A DNA stretch of 64,000 bases from Streptococcus parasanguinis CC87K (GTDB lineage: Bacteria; Bacillota; Bacilli; Lactobacillales; Streptococcaceae): assembly GCF_000507765.1 (NCBI RefSeq), contig NZ_KI669401.1:62001-126000 (forward strand), written 5' to 3'. The position numbers and the translations under genes were made by a program. Under the pieces are notes generated by a model, which ran no database searches, was not told the DNA's origin, and was given only the letters and a program-made list of their open reading frames with translations. This document shows positions 33,894-44,400 of this stretch, piece by piece; the stretch's first letter is position 1, and each line of letters begins with the position of its first letter.

Positions 33894-35879
33894 ATGTTTC
33901 GATTAACCACTAAACTAGCTTGCTCCAATCTGATCAAGAACCGCAAGCTCTATTATCCCTTTGCGATTGCGGTCATTCTCGCAGTGACCATCGCTTACCT
34001 CTTTGACTCCCTGACCTTTAATCCCCGCATTTCCGAGCTTCGAGGGGGCTCTTCTATAGTGTTCACTCTCAGCTTGGGATTCTTCGTGGTCAATGCGGCG
34101 GGAGCTATCATCGTGCTCTATGCCAATAGCTTCGTCATGAAAAATCGCTCCAAGGAGCTGGGAATCTACAGCATGCTGGGTCTTGAGAAACGCCATCTCA
34201 TCAGCATGATCTTCAAGGAACTCTTGATGTTTGGCTTTCTAACCATCTCAGCCGGAGTCTTGATTGGAGCCCTCTTTGACAAGCTGATCTTTGCCTTTCT
34301 CTTGAAACTCATGAAGATGAAGGTCCAGCTAGTATCTACCTTCCAACCTGGGATTGTCATCTTGGTCTTTGTCACCTTTGGTCTCATCTTTGGACTTTTG
34401 ATTCTTCTCAATGCTTGGCGCATTCTTCGTTTGAATGCCTTGCAGTTGACGCGTGAGAAATCTAGTGGCGAAAAGAAAGCCCGCTTTTTGTGGCCTCAAA
34501 CCATCCTGGGCTTAGCAGCTCTTGCTTTTGGCTACTACCTAGCTGTGTCTGTCAAAGACCCCATTATTGCGCTTGTGACCTTCTTTCTAGCCGTTATCCT
34601 GGTCATGATCGGAACCTACCTGCTCTTTAATGCTGGGATCACCGTCTTCTTGCATCTGCTTAAGAAAAAGAAGAGCTACTATTACCAGCCCAACAATATG
34701 ATCTCGGTCTCTAACCTCATCTATCGCATGAAGAAAAATGCAGTGGGGCTTGCGACCATTGCCATCCTCTCGACCATGGTGCTGGTAACCATCTCTGCAG
34801 CAACCAACATCTATGTCGGTAGCGAAATGGTCAAGAAAATCATGGCTCCTCATGATTTCTCAGTCCAAGGAAAAGGGGTAGACCTGGAGCAGATTAATCA
34901 GAAATTTGATGAATTTGCTTCTGAGCATCATCTTGAGATCAAAAATCGCGATCTGATGACCTATGCCAACTTTGGGGTTAAATCACAAAAGGGCACAGAC
35001 TTGACCGTCTATCCAGCTGATGAACGCAGCGTCACTCCTAAAACCGTCTTTATGGTCTTTGATGTAGCTAGTTATGAACACATGACAGGAGAAAAGATCG
35101 ATCTGACTGGCAACCAAGTCATCCTCTTTGCTCATAACAAGGATCTTAAAGGGCAAAAGCAGTTCACTATCAATGGGCAAGACTTCCAAGTCAAGGAAGA
35201 GGTGAGCAAGGATTTTATCACCGACCACGTGCCAAATCAGTTTAATATGCTGACGGAGGATTTCAATTACCTGATCGTGCCTGACCTCTCAGCCTTTGTC
35301 GCTCAGTTTCCGAACCTGGCCATCAATACCAATATCTACGGTGGCTTCAATGTCAATGTCGATGAAGATCAGCAACTCAAGCTAGCAGCCAGCTATGACA
35401 AGATGATCGATGAATTGAGCAGCCAACAGGGCCAAGGAACATTTATCTATGGAGGTAACCGAGCCAATGATGTGGCAGAGTTGAATAGCCTCTTTGGTGG
35501 CATCTTCTTTATCGGGATTTTCTTGTCACTGATCTTTATGGTCGGAACGGTCATCGTCATCTACTACAAGCAAATTTCAGAAGGCTATGAAGACCGTGAC
35601 CGCTTCGTCATCCTCCAACAGGTGGGGCTCGATGAACACGAGGTCAAACGGACCATCAACCGTCAAGTGCGGACCGTCTTCTTCCTTCCCCTCATCTTTG
35701 CCTTTGTCCACCTGGCCTTTGCCTACCATATGATTCGCCTCATTCTCAAAGTGCTCGGTGTCATCAATAGTGGCCAAGTCCTCGTCGTCACCCTCAGCGT
35801 CTGTGCTGTCTTTCTCATCACCTACCTAATCGTCTTTTGGATCACCTCTCGGAGTTATCGTAAGATTGTGCAGATTTAG
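33894..35879 (+). CDS. bceB: BceB-type ABC transporter permease (copy 1)
   Basis: A 661-residue permease of the Bce/FtsX-like type. It has about ten membrane segments and a large extracellular domain (roughly residues 310-525) between TM7 and TM8, which in this family recognises the antibiotic-lipid complex. Conserved cytoplasmic KNRSKELGIYSMLGLEK near residue 80 and YYKQISEGYEDRDRF near 560 are typical. It starts at the bceA stop codon. The extracellular domain differs strongly from that of copy 2, suggesting different drug specificity. Confidence 0.9.
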   Translation: MFRLTTKLACSNLIKNRKLYYPFAIAVILAVTIAYLFDSLTFNPRISELRGGSSIVFTLSLGFFVVNAAGAIIVLYANSFVMKNRSKELGIYSMLGLEKRHLISMIFKELLMFGFLTISAGVLIGALFDKLIFAFLLKLMKMKVQLVSTFQPGIVILVFVTFGLIFGLLILLNAWRILRLNALQLTREKSSGEKKARFLWPQTILGLAALAFGYYLAVSVKDPIIALVTFFLAVILVMIGTYLLFNAGITVFLHLLKKKKSYYYQPNNMISVSNLIYRMKKNAVGLATIAILSTMVLVTISAATNIYVGSEMVKKIMAPHDFSVQGKGVDLEQINQKFDEFASEHHLEIKNRDLMTYANFGVKSQKGTDLTVYPADERSVTPKTVFMVFDVASYEHMTGEKIDLTGNQVILFAHNKDLKGQKQFTINGQDFQVKEEVSKDFITDHVPNQFNMLTEDFNYLIVPDLSAFVAQFPNLAINTNIYGGFNVNVDEDQQLKLAASYDKMIDELSSQQGQGTFIYGGNRANDVAELNSLFGGIFFIGIFLSLIFMVGTVIVIYYKQISEGYEDRDRFVILQQVGLDEHEVKRTINRQVRTVFFLPLIFAFVHLAFAYHMIRLILKVLGVINSGQVLVVTLSVCAVFLITYLIVFWITSRSYRKIVQI

Positions 35880-35902
35880 GAAAAGAAACTCAAATTAAAT
35901 TA

Positions 35903-36040
35903 GAAACTTTCCTTAGGTGAGTACGGACGTCAGCGAACTTCGAAGAAGTTCCATGACTAATTATTGAGCCTAAGGTCTCAATAATTCCGAGTGCCTGAAA
36001 CATAATTATTTCAGGCACTTTTCTCACAGCGGAAAGTTTC
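35903..36040 (+). repeat. Cloverleaf (BOX-like) element, copy D
   Basis: Perfect 10-base outer arms GAAACTTTCC / GGAAAGTTTC. The hairpin 1 and 2 stems match copy A; hairpin 3 TGCCTGAAA/TTTCAGGCA has a changed loop. It begins 23 bases after bceB copy 1. Confidence 0.87.
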
Positions 36041-36132
36041 AATATACTCTAATAATAATCAGATATTATTTGGATATTTTTGCACAATAATCCAGCATAG
36101 GTTATTCAAAGAAAAGAATTGTCAATTTTTTT

Positions 36133-36156
36133 AGCTTGCTCATAGCGGGCTTTTTT
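36133..36156 (+). terminator. Terminator after bceAB-1
   Basis: AGCTTGCT pairs with AGCGGGCT (two G-T pairs), loop CAT, followed by T6. Confidence 0.6.
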
Positions 36157-36205
36157 GTACGAAAACCGACTGCGATTGTTTTTGTTTTTCAAAGGGATAC
36201 ACAAA

Positions 36206-36234
36206 AAAGACTGAACCCGTAGAGTTCAGTCTTT
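36206..36234. terminator. Bidirectional terminator before the SemiSWEET gene
   Basis: Perfect 11-base stem AAAGACTGAAC / GTTCAGTCTTT with seven-base loop; A run on the left and T run on the right, so it can serve both the minus-strand SemiSWEET and plus-strand transcripts. Confidence 0.88.
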
Positions 36235-36246
36235 GTTCACTTTCTA

Positions 36247-36510
36247 TTAAAGTGATGTAAGGAAAGTCAATCCCCCTAGGATGACACCTGCTGAATTTGG
36301 AATGATCAAAATCCAGTCTTTTTTAGGTTCCTTTGTCCAACCATAAATGACCCAGATCAAGCAAGAAATAGCAGCTGACAAGGGTTGGAAAGGTTGGGCC
36401 TTATTTCCCTGTAAATTAGCAATAATTTGTGGGATGTAGGCAATGAAAACGATAATCCCAATAAAGGCACCGATCGAGCCAACGATTTGGTTGATTTTTT
36501 GTTTGTTCAT
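36247..36510 (-). CDS. SemiSWEET-family sugar transporter 1
   Basis: An 87-residue three-helix protein with the PQ motif AYIPQI near residue 24 and the second conserved region SCLIWVIYGW. SemiSWEETs dimerise to form a small facilitative sugar channel in the membrane. Start ATG at 36510 has GAGGTAAAATTTT upstream on the minus strand. A paralogue of the same length is transcribed divergently 270 bases away. Sugar specificity is not known. Confidence 0.88.
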   Translation of the reverse strand: MNKQKINQIVGSIGAFIGIIVFIAYIPQIIANLQGNKAQPFQPLSAAISCLIWVIYGWTKEPKKDWILIIPNSAGVILGGLTFLTSL

Positions 36511-36592
36511 AAAATTTTACCTCTGTGTATTAAAATAGCATAAGTAGGAAGATAATGCAATTAATTTGCATGCTACGCAAAATGAAAACGAT

Positions 36593-36606
36593 CACATTTG
36601 CAAAAG
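36593..36606 (+). promoter_or_regulatory. cre (CcpA) site between the SemiSWEET genes
   Basis: TGAAAACGATCACA matches all 14 positions of TGWAANCGNTNWCA. It lies 83 bases from the start of SemiSWEET 1 and 180 from SemiSWEET 2. The same region contains the spaced inverted repeat AAAGTGTCA (36625-36633) / TGACACTTT (36692-36700). Confidence 0.7.
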
Positions 36607-36727
36607 AATTAGACAAAGTGTCAAAAAATGGCAACTAGAGAGAAAATCCATTCGAAAAGAAATCCATCTTCCTGCAAAATCACAAGATTGTGACACTTTA
36701 CAGTTCGGTAACATTTGAAAAAAGTAA

Positions 36728-36756
36728 TTGAATTTTAAGAGGGCAAGCGTTAGAAT
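36728..36756 (+). promoter_or_regulatory. Promoter of SemiSWEET 2
   Basis: TTGAAT (36728-36733), 17 bases, TAGAAT (36751-36756), followed by the palindrome GTACGTAC. Confidence 0.6.
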
Positions 36757-36784
36757 AGTACGTACTTAAAAAACGAAAGGTATC

Positions 36785-37048
36785 ATGAAAATGAATGAAA
36801 AACAAATGAAAATCCTTGGTTGGGTTGCAACCTTTATGTCTGTCATGATGTATGTGTCTTACTTTCCACAAATCATGGACAACCTCGCTGGTCACAAAGG
36901 AAACTTTATTCAACCGCTTGTCGCAGCCATCAACTGTAGCCTTTGGGTCTACTACGGCCTCTTTAAAAAAGAACGCGATATCCCACTTGCTGCAGCCAAT
37001 GCACCAGGGATCATCTTTGGTTTGATCACAGCGATCACAGCCTTGTAA
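36785..37048 (+). CDS. SemiSWEET-family sugar transporter 2
   Basis: An 87-residue paralogue of SemiSWEET 1, with PQ motif SYFPQI near residue 26 and NCSLWVYYGL. The first ATG (36785) stands close to GAAAGG; ATG 36791 is an equally plausible start two codons in. The two proteins could form homodimers or, less usually, a heterodimer. A short hairpin and T run at about 37063-37085 follow. Confidence 0.88.
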   Translation: MKMNEKQMKILGWVATFMSVMMYVSYFPQIMDNLAGHKGNFIQPLVAAINCSLWVYYGLFKKERDIPLAAANAPGIIFGLITAITAL

Positions 37049-37110
37049 TTAATTAAAAAAGCTGGACAAAAGTCTTGCTTCTTTTTTTATGACTTCACTC
37101 ATTTCCATGG

Positions 37111-37116
37111 TATAAT
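37111..37116 (+). promoter_or_regulatory. -10 of the DUF1722/glycosylase pair
   Basis: TATAAT in CCATGGTATAATGGG, 40 bases before GTG 37156. Confidence 0.5.
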
Positions 37117-37155
37117 GGGAGGACTATTCATAGAGAAGATCAAAAGGAGACACGA

Positions 37156-37533
37156 GTGGATCAAAAACGTCACTGCCAAGTCCTATGGGCGAAAAATAAA
37201 TACCTGGTGCTGAGTCATTCCAGCAACATTTACAAGGAGATCCGGGAATACCTCAAGCAAGACCAGGTGGAGGTCAGTCATGTCGAGGACCTGATCCAGC
37301 AAGCGCTGGCCTTGCCGGAAAATCGTGGCCAGGTATCCAATGCCTTCCAGCATATCTGGGGCTATTTCAAAAAGCAGGCGACTCCTGAGGAAAAGGCCGA
37401 CTTCATGTTGCTACTTGAGAGATACCAGCATGGCCAAGCTAGCCAAGAGGATCTCATCAAGGGGATCCAAACGCTCCTTGAGCGCTATCCCAATCGCTAC
37501 TTGCAAGAGTCAACACTACTAGGAGGTCAATAG
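37156..37533 (+). CDS. DUF1722 (YbgA-like) protein
   Basis: A 125-residue cytoplasmic protein of the DUF1722/YbgA type. The usual motif is WAKNKYLVLSHS near the N-terminus, and NAFQHIWGYFKK near residue 62 is characteristic. GTG start at 37156 follows AAAAGGAGAC. In other bacteria YbgA domains are found beside or fused to DNA repair/photolyase genes; here the next gene, directly after the stop, is a pyrimidine-dimer glycosylase homologue. Molecular function unknown. Confidence 0.82.
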   Translation: MDQKRHCQVLWAKNKYLVLSHSSNIYKEIREYLKQDQVEVSHVEDLIQQALALPENRGQVSNAFQHIWGYFKKQATPEEKADFMLLLERYQHGQASQEDLIKGIQTLLERYPNRYLQESTLLGGQ

Positions 37534-37899
37534 ATGAGACTGTGGCACCAAGACTTGATTCCCAAACTACCTCGACCCCAGCTTCTAGGCCAACACCGGG
37601 AATGTTGCGCCCTTCGAGGCAATGGCTGGGGAAAGAAGCACGCAACGGTCAACTATGTCTTTGATTACTCGCCTTATCGTCTCTATGCCTATCACCGCCT
37701 GATCATGGAGGAGATGACCGCTCGTGGCTACAAGGTCAGCCCAGAGTGGTGGGAGCCGACCTACCGAGGTAAGACCTGCCCAGCTTATCCAGAGCTGGAA
37801 GAGGAAGCCTTGAGCACTCCCATCTATCCTGAGCATCAGGACACTTACCTACAGGAGTGCCTGGATAACCTAGTAGAAAAAGGGATCTATTTAGATTAA
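37534..37899 (+). CDS. Pyrimidine-dimer DNA glycosylase-family protein
   Basis: A 121-residue protein with N-terminal MRLWHQDLIPKLPRPQLLGQHREC, the family's start pattern (compare T4 endonuclease V-type Pyr_excise proteins), then HATVNYVFDYSPYRLYAYHRLIMEEM. The family removes or nicks at UV dimers; whether this member is active is unproven. Immediately downstream of the DUF1722 gene with AGGAGG as ribosome binding site, so the two form an operon, probably for DNA damage repair. Confidence 0.78.
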   Translation: MRLWHQDLIPKLPRPQLLGQHRECCALRGNGWGKKHATVNYVFDYSPYRLYAYHRLIMEEMTARGYKVSPEWWEPTYRGKTCPAYPELEEEALSTPIYPEHQDTYLQECLDNLVEKGIYLD

Positions 37900-37925
37900 T
37901 CATTGATTAAGTAAAAATGTAAGCT

Positions 37926-37961
37926 AAACCATTCGTAATCAAATTATTACGAATGGTTTTT
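37926..37961. terminator. Terminator between the repair pair and hsdM
   Basis: Perfect 14-base stem AAACCATTCGTAAT / ATTACGAATGGTTT, five-base loop, then T run. Confidence 0.92.
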
Positions 37962-38017
37962 AGTATCTAAAATATGATAAAATAGAAAGGATAATAGATT
38001 AATTAAGGAAAGTAAAA

Positions 38018-39586
38018 ATGGCAAGTAAAGAAAATGCAGAGCGCAAGGAGCTTCACCGTAAAATTTGGGCGATTGCAGACGCTGTTCGTGGAGCAGTAGA
38101 CGGTTGGGATTTCAAGCAGTACATACTTGGAATTCTATTCTATCGCTTTATTTCTGAGCATATGGCTGACTATTTTGATCATGCTGAGCACGAGGCTGGA
38201 GATTTAGAATTTCGTTATGCTGATTTGAGTGACCAAGAAGCTGAGCGAGATTTCAAACCAGGGACAGTTGAGGATAAGGGATTTTTTATCCTTCCTAGTC
38301 AATTGTTTGAGAATGTCGTCAAAAATGCTTCACAAAATGAAAATTTAAACGAAGATTTAGCCAATATTTTCCAAGATATTGAGAAATCAGCGATTGGATT
38401 CAAGTCTGAGGATGATATCAAAGGATTATTTGATAATTTGGACACACGAAGTAACGTCCTTGGTGGTACTGTCCCAGAAAAAAATAAACGTCTTTCTGAT
38501 ATTCTTAATGGTATCAATAGCATTAACTTTGGCAACTTCGAGGAAAATGACATTGATGCCTTTGGGGATGCCTATGAGTTCTTGATTTCAAACTATGCGA
38601 GTAATGCTGGTAAAAGTGGAGGTGAATTCTTCACACCTCAGACAGTTTCTAAATTACTGGCTCGTTTGGTTATGGTTGGTAAGGTGAAAATTAACAAGGT
38701 CTACGATCCAACATGTGGGTCGGGTTCACTCTTGCTTCAGATGAAAAAGCAATACGAAGACCATATCTTAGAGTATGGTTTCTTTGGTCAAGAAATCAAT
38801 ATGACCAATTATAACTTGGCTCGAATGAATATGTTCTTGCACAATATCAACTACAATAACTTCGATATCAAGCGAGGAGACACCCTTTTAAATCCTCAGC
38901 ATTTGGATGAAAAACCATTTGATGCGATTGTTTCTAACCCTCCTTACTCTGTCAAATGGGTAGGAGATGGAGACCCAACTCTCATAAACGATGACCGTTT
39001 TGCGCCAGCAGGGAAACTAGCTCCTAAGTCAAAAGCTGACTTTGCCTTTATCATGCATAGTCTCAATCATTTGTCTAACAAAGGTCGAGCAGCTATTGTC
39101 TGTTTCCCAGGTATTTTCTATCGTGGTGGTGCTGAGAAGACCATTCGTCAGTATCTAGTAGATAACAACTTTGTTGAAGCAGTGATTGCTCTACCTGATA
39201 ATCTCTTCTTTGGGACTCCTATTGCGACTACGATTTTAGTTTTGGCGAAGAATAAACTAGAAAATAAAACACTCTTTATTGATGCGAGCAAGGAATTCAA
39301 AAAAGAGACCAATAACAATATCTTGACGGATGATAATATCGACCATATCGTTGAATTATTTACTAATTATCAAAGTGTGGACTACAAATCAGCTCTTGTT
39401 GATAATGAAGTGATTGGTTCAGAGCAGGATTATAACCTTTCCGTATCTACCTATGTTGAACAAGAAGATACACGCGAGAAGATTGATATTGATGTTCTCA
39501 ATAAAGAAATAGAAGAGACTGTTGCTAAGATTGACCACTTGCGTGCAGAGATAGACAAGATTGTAGAGGAACTAGGAGGTAAATGA
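38018..39586 (+). CDS. hsdM: Type I restriction-modification system, methylase subunit
   Basis: A 522-residue N6-adenine methyltransferase subunit. N-terminal helical domain, SAM-binding motif [12 protein letters not shown] near residue 230 and catalytic NPPY (VSNPPYS near residue 308). With HsdS it methylates the target sequence; with HsdR it restricts foreign DNA. The gene overlaps hsdS by four bases (ATGA). It opens the hsdM-hsdS-(hsdS')-hsdR operon, more AT-rich than the core genes. Confidence 0.96.
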   Translation: MASKENAERKELHRKIWAIADAVRGAVDGWDFKQYILGILFYRFISEHMADYFDHAEHEAGDLEFRYADLSDQEAERDFKPGTVEDKGFFILPSQLFENVVKNASQNENLNEDLANIFQDIEKSAIGFKSEDDIKGLFDNLDTRSNVLGGTVPEKNKRLSDILNGINSINFGNFEENDIDAFGDAYEFLISNYASNAGKSGGEFFTPQTVSKLLARLVMVGKVKINKVYDPTCGSGSLLLQMKKQYEDHILEYGFFGQEINMTNYNLARMNMFLHNINYNNFDIKRGDTLLNPQHLDEKPFDAIVSNPPYSVKWVGDGDPTLINDDRFAPAGKLAPKSKADFAFIMHSLNHLSNKGRAAIVCFPGIFYRGGAEKTIRQYLVDNNFVEAVIALPDNLFFGTPIATTILVLAKNKLENKTLFIDASKEFKKETNNNILTDDNIDHIVELFTNYQSVDYKSALVDNEVIGSEQDYNLSVSTYVEQEDTREKIDIDVLNKEIEETVAKIDHLRAEIDKIVEELGGK

Positions 39587-40788
39587 TGAGTATCCTAGAA
39601 GAAATCCAGAACTGTCCCGTTGAGTGGAAAGAGTTGGGGGAAGTGTGTGAAATTGTCAGAGGAAATGGGTTACAGAAAAAAGATTTTGTAGATGAAGGCA
39701 TACCTTGTATTCATTATGGACAAATATATACATATTACAGTAGTTATGTATATAAAACGAAATCATTTGTCTCTATTTCTTTGTCTGAAAAGTTGAAAAA
39801 AGCACAAACTGGCGATATTATTGTAGCGACAACTAGTGAAAATATAGAAGATGTAGGAAAATCTATTGTTTGGTTGGGAGATGGTGATGTATGCATTGGA
39901 GGTCATTCTTGTATAATAAAAACGAATGAAAATCCAAAGTATATAAACTATTATATGCAATCTATTTTCTTTCAAAAACAGAAAGAAAAACAAGTAATTG
40001 GCACTAAAGTTATAGAGCTTTATCCTAAAAATCTATCAAAGATTAAAATCCCAATTCCTCCTCTAGAAATTCAAGAAAAAATCGTGCAGATACTTGACAA
40101 AATGACTGAGTATGTTACAGAATTGACCTCAGAATTGACCTCAGAATTGACCTCACGTAAAAAGCAATATTCTTATTATCGAGATAAACTTTTATCTTTT
40201 GAGGATGAGGTTTATCAGGTTGAGTGGAAGAAGTTGGATGAGATAGCAGAAAATCTAGATAGTAAGAGACAGCCAGTTGCGAAAGGGGGACGTAGTTCAG
40301 GCGTTTATCCATATTATGGAGCTTCTGGGATAGTTGATTACGTTGATGACTTCATATTTGATGGAGATTTTCTTTTGGTATCTGAGGACGGGGCAAACTT
40401 AGTTGTTCGTAAAACTCCTATCGCATTTTCTATTACGGGTAAAACTTGGGTCAATAACCATGCTCATGTATTAAAATTTGATAATATGATAAATCAAAAA
40501 TTTGTTAATTATTATTTAAACAACATTGATTTATCACCTTATATTTCTGGAGCCGCGCAACCAAAGCTAAATCAACAAAATTTAAATAATATTAAAATTC
40601 CTTATCCATCCATCGAAATCCAATCTCGTATTGTTCAAGTTTTAGACAACTTTGATACGGTATGTAACGACTTGAATATTGGACTTCCCAAAGAGATTGA
40701 ACTTCGTCAAAATCAGTACGAATATTTTCGAGATAAACTCTTGACATTCGTCGCCGAAGGCGAGTACACTGAGAGTAGAGTAGAGTAG
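39583..40788 (+). CDS. hsdS: Type I restriction-modification system, specificity subunit
   Basis: A complete 401-residue specificity subunit: target-recognition domain 1 (about 10-165), the first conserved helix pair ([18 protein letters not shown] ... YYRDKLL), target-recognition domain 2 (about 215-360) and the second helix pair ([14 protein letters not shown] ... YFRDKLLTF). The linker carries three ELTS repeats encoded by three exact GAATTGACCTCA units (40120-40155). The gene stops inside a GAGTA pentanucleotide tract. Whichever sequence it recognises cannot be read by eye. Start ATG 39583 (or 39586) overlaps hsdM. Confidence 0.93.
   Translation: MMSILEEIQNCPVEWKELGEVCEIVRGNGLQKKDFVDEGIPCIHYGQIYTYYSSYVYKTKSFVSISLSEKLKKAQTGDIIVATTSENIEDVGKSIVWLGDGDVCIGGHSCIIKTNENPKYINYYMQSIFFQKQKEKQVIGTKVIELYPKNLSKIKIPIPPLEIQEKIVQILDKMTEYVTELTSELTSELTSRKKQYSYYRDKLLSFEDEVYQVEWKKLDEIAENLDSKRQPVAKGGRSSGVYPYYGASGIVDYVDDFIFDGDFLLVSEDGANLVVRKTPIAFSITGKTWVNNHAHVLKFDNMINQKFVNYYLNNIDLSPYISGAAQPKLNQQNLNNIKIPYPSIEIQSRIVQVLDNFDTVCNDLNIGLPKEIELRQNQYEYFRDKLLTFVAEGEYTESRVE
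40120..40155 (+). repeat. Three 12-bp tandem repeats in hsdS (ELTS linker)
   Basis: GAATTGACCTCA is repeated exactly three times, encoding ELTS three times between the two target-recognition domains. Such short in-frame linker repeats set domain spacing in type I specificity subunits (as with the TAEL repeats of EcoR124). Confidence 0.95.
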
Positions 40789-40792
40789 AGTA
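40773..40792 (+). repeat. (GAGTA)4 pentanucleotide tract at the end of hsdS
   Basis: Four exact GAGTA units straddle the hsdS stop (TAG 40786-40788). After the tract, a second frame encodes an extra half-specificity subunit. Reading by hand, only a two-unit allele would join hsdS to this half in one frame; one, three or more units meet a stop. Confidence 0.9.
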
Positions 40793-41419
40793 GAGGAGTG
40801 GGACAACTCCGCTATTATCAAACTTTTACAGTGGGTATTTGGACCAATTCGAGTTGAGTTGGGAGCAGTTGCAGAATATAGTCAAAAGAGGATTAGTGTG
40901 ACAGAACTAACTCCAGAAACTTATGTTGGAGTTGATAATTTGTTACAAGATAGAAAAGGGAAAACAGTTGCTACATTCTTACCTAATCAAGGAAGTGTTA
41001 CAACCTATAATCAGGGTGATATACTGATTGGTAATATCAGACCTTATCTCAAAAAAATTTGGTTTTCTAATCAAGTTGGTGGGACAAGTGGAGATGTCTT
41101 GACAATTCAAAATTCTATAATCCCTTTTATGGAAAATAAATATTTATATTATATTTTATCAGATGATCGATTCTTTAATTATAATGTGCAATACTCAAAA
41201 GGTTCTAAGATGCCACGAGGAGATAAGCAAGCAATTATGCAATATAAGTTTATATTGCCATCACTTACTGAACAAGAAAGAATCGTCTCTATTCTTGATA
41301 ATTTTAACACCTTAACCAATTCTCTTTCTGAAGGTCTTCCAAAGGAAATTGAACTAAGACAGAAGCAGTATGAATATTGGCGAGAACAATTATTAAACTT
41401 TACTAGACAAACTCTTTAA
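40784..41419 (+). pseudogene. Third target-recognition module (half-HsdS) out of frame with hsdS
   Basis: An open frame continues from the GAGTA tract to 41419: a linker (EEWDNSAIIKLLQWVFGPIRVELG) then a target-recognition domain (about 140 residues) and one conserved helix pair (QERIVSILDNFNTLTN ... QKQYEYWREQLLNF). There is no ATG with a ribosome binding site near its beginning; the first usable starts are TTG/GTG codons. It could be a silent module, a coupled half-subunit, or become part of a three-domain HsdS if the repeat contracts. Its end ([10 protein letters not shown]) is a direct repeat of the hsdS end, allowing recombination. Broken-gene status is inferred. Confidence 0.75.
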
Positions 41420-41465
41420 TCATATTGAGATAGAATCTCAATTAAAACAAAAAAGGAAGCATGCT

Positions 41466-44400
41466 ATGGTTGATTATTCAAAAATACATGAAGTAATTGC
41501 GGAAACAAATGAAGGGATTCTCTTGGCTGAGTATCAACCAGAGTATCGCACGGATAGAGAATATCAGTCAGAAGCTGATTTAGAAAATCAGTTGATTTCT
41601 GATTTGGTGAATCACCTCAACTATGAACGCTTAAGTATTCATACACCGGAAGAGCTCTTAGCAAATGCCAAGGTGCAAATAGAAAAACTCAATAAGGTGA
41701 CTTTTACGAATGCTGAGTGGAATCGCCTTATAGTAGAGTATCTGGATTGTCCCAATGAAGGATTAGTTGAAAAAACTCGAAAAATCCAAGAGAATTATAT
41801 CTATGATTTTGTCTTTGATGATGGACGTATTAAAAATATTTTCATCCTTGATAAGAAAAATATTCATAACAACAGCATGCAGGTCATTAATCAAGTGACT
41901 CAAGTAGGTAGCCATACCAACCGTTATGATGTTACTATTTTAGTGAATGGTCTGCCGTTAGTTCAGATTGAATTAAAGAGACGAGGGGTTAGTCTTAAAC
42001 AAGCTTTTGAACAGATCCATAGATATAGTAAGGAAAGTTTCAATAGTGAAAATTCTTTATACAAATACATTCAGATCTTTGTTATTTCTAATGGAACTTA
42101 TACACGCTACTTTGCAAATACGACAGCTCAAAATAAAAATCATTATGAGTTCACCTGTGAATGGGCAGACCGAAAAAATAAAACCATTCACGATTTAGAA
42201 GACTTTACTGTCACTTTCTTGAGTAAGCGAGTCCTCTTGGAAGTCTTGACCAAGTATTGTGTCTTTGATGCTGATAATACCTTACTCATCATGCGCCCTT
42301 ATCAGATAGCAGCAACGGAGAGTATTTTACGAAAGATTCATTCCACAAATGAAATGAAGAATTTCGGTACGATCAATGCTTGTGGCTATATCTGGCACAC
42401 GACTGGTTCTGGGAAAACTTTGACTAGTTTTAAGACCGCTCGTTTAGCAACAGAGTTGGACTATATTGACAAAGTGATTTTTGTGGTGGATAGAAAAGAC
42501 CTTGACTATCAAACCATGAAGGAATATCAAAAATTCCAACCAAATTCAGTCAATGGTAGTAACAATACAAAAGAACTCCAACGTAGTATTGAAGAAAATG
42601 ATGATCGAATTGTTGTCACAACCATTCAAAAATTAAATAAGTTTATCACTGCGAATCCAAATCATGAAATCTACAACAAAAAATGTGTCTTGATTTTTGA
42701 CGAGTGCCATCGCTCTCAATTTGGGAAGGCGCAAAAGCGTATCAAAAAAGCTTTTAAACAGTATGCTTTATTTGGATTTACAGGTACTCCAATTTTCCCA
42801 GAAAATAGTTTAACGGGAGAAACAACTCAAGAGGTTTTTGGTGAACAACTTCATAACTACGTTATCACAGATGCTATTCGAGATAAAAAAGTGTTGAAGT
42901 TCAAAGTCGACTATAACTATATCAAGCCTGAAATCAATAAGTATAGAGAAGCAGAAAAGGCAGTTGGCCGAGAGCTCGATGAGAAGAAACTCAAAAAGAT
43001 GGAGAAGGAACTCCTTTTACATCCTGAACGGATTGCAACCATCACTGAGTACCTGTTGCGAGTCTATAACGACAAGACACATCGAAATCAACACTATACT
43101 CATAAACAAAAACAACTGTCGGGATTTAATGCCATGCTGGCTGTACAAAGTATTGAAGCTGCGAAATTATACTATGAAGAACTTCAGCGACAACAAGCAT
43201 CATTACCAGAAGCTAAGCGTTTGAAGGTCGCAACTATCTTTAGCTTTGCACCTAACGAAGAACAGTCAGCTTATGGAGAAATTCAAGATGAAGAGCTAGA
43301 ACCTCAAGATACAGCTATGCCTCTTTCATCTAAAGAGTTTCTTTCTAAGGCAATCTACGACTATAATCAAATGTTCAAGACCAACTTTTCGACTGATGGG
43401 AAAGAGTTTCAAAATTACTATCGTGACCTCTCTAAACGAGTTAAGTCCAAAGAAGTGGATTTGCTGATTGTAGTGGGTATGTTCTTGACAGGTTTTGATG
43501 CGCCAACCATGAATACTCTCTTTGTCGATAAAAACCTACGTTATCATGGCTTGATTCAGGCTTTTTCTAGAACCAATCGAATTTTTAACAAGGTTAAACC
43601 TTTTGGGAATATCGTATGTTTCCGTGATTTAGAGAAAGCTACTCAAGAAGCTATTAGAACCTTTGGGGATACCAATAAGCTTGATATTATCTTAGAAAAA
43701 AGTTTTAGCGAATACATGGATGGTTTCGTGGATCAGGTAACTGGTATCAAGGTTAAAGGTTATACAGAAGTTTGTCAGGAAATTCTGGAAAGATTCCCTA
43801 ATCCACAAGAGATTGAAACAGAACATGATAAAAAAGAGTTTGTTAAGTTATTTGGTGAGTTTCTGAAACTTGATAACGTGCTTCGAAATTATGATGAGTT
43901 TCAGGAAATCGATAAGCCTATCTCGGAAGGATATCTCCAAGATTTAAGAAGTTCTTACGTGGAAATTCGAGATGAATTCTTAAACCTTAAAAACTATGAA
44001 AGAACAAAAGATTTAGGTGTTGACCTTTCAGATGTTGAATTTGAGATTGAGCTCTTAAAAACTGACGAGATTAATCTGGACTATATCCTCGCATTAATTG
44101 TTGAAAAATCGAAGAACTCTGAGTCTAAGGAAGCAATGAAAGCTGAAGTTAGCCGTGTTATTCGGTCAAGTATTGATATTCGTGCTAAGGAAGAGTTAGT
44201 GATTGGCTTTATCAATGATACTGATTTAGCGAGTCTGAAAGACCATGATGAAATTATCAATGCATTCTATGCTTATGGTAAAGAACGTAAAGCAGTCGCT
44301 ATTCGTGAATTGGCAGAATCTGAAAATCTTGTAAAAGATTATCAATTATTCATTGATCGTTCTATTCAACGTGGTTATGCTGAGAATAGTGGAGCTGATT

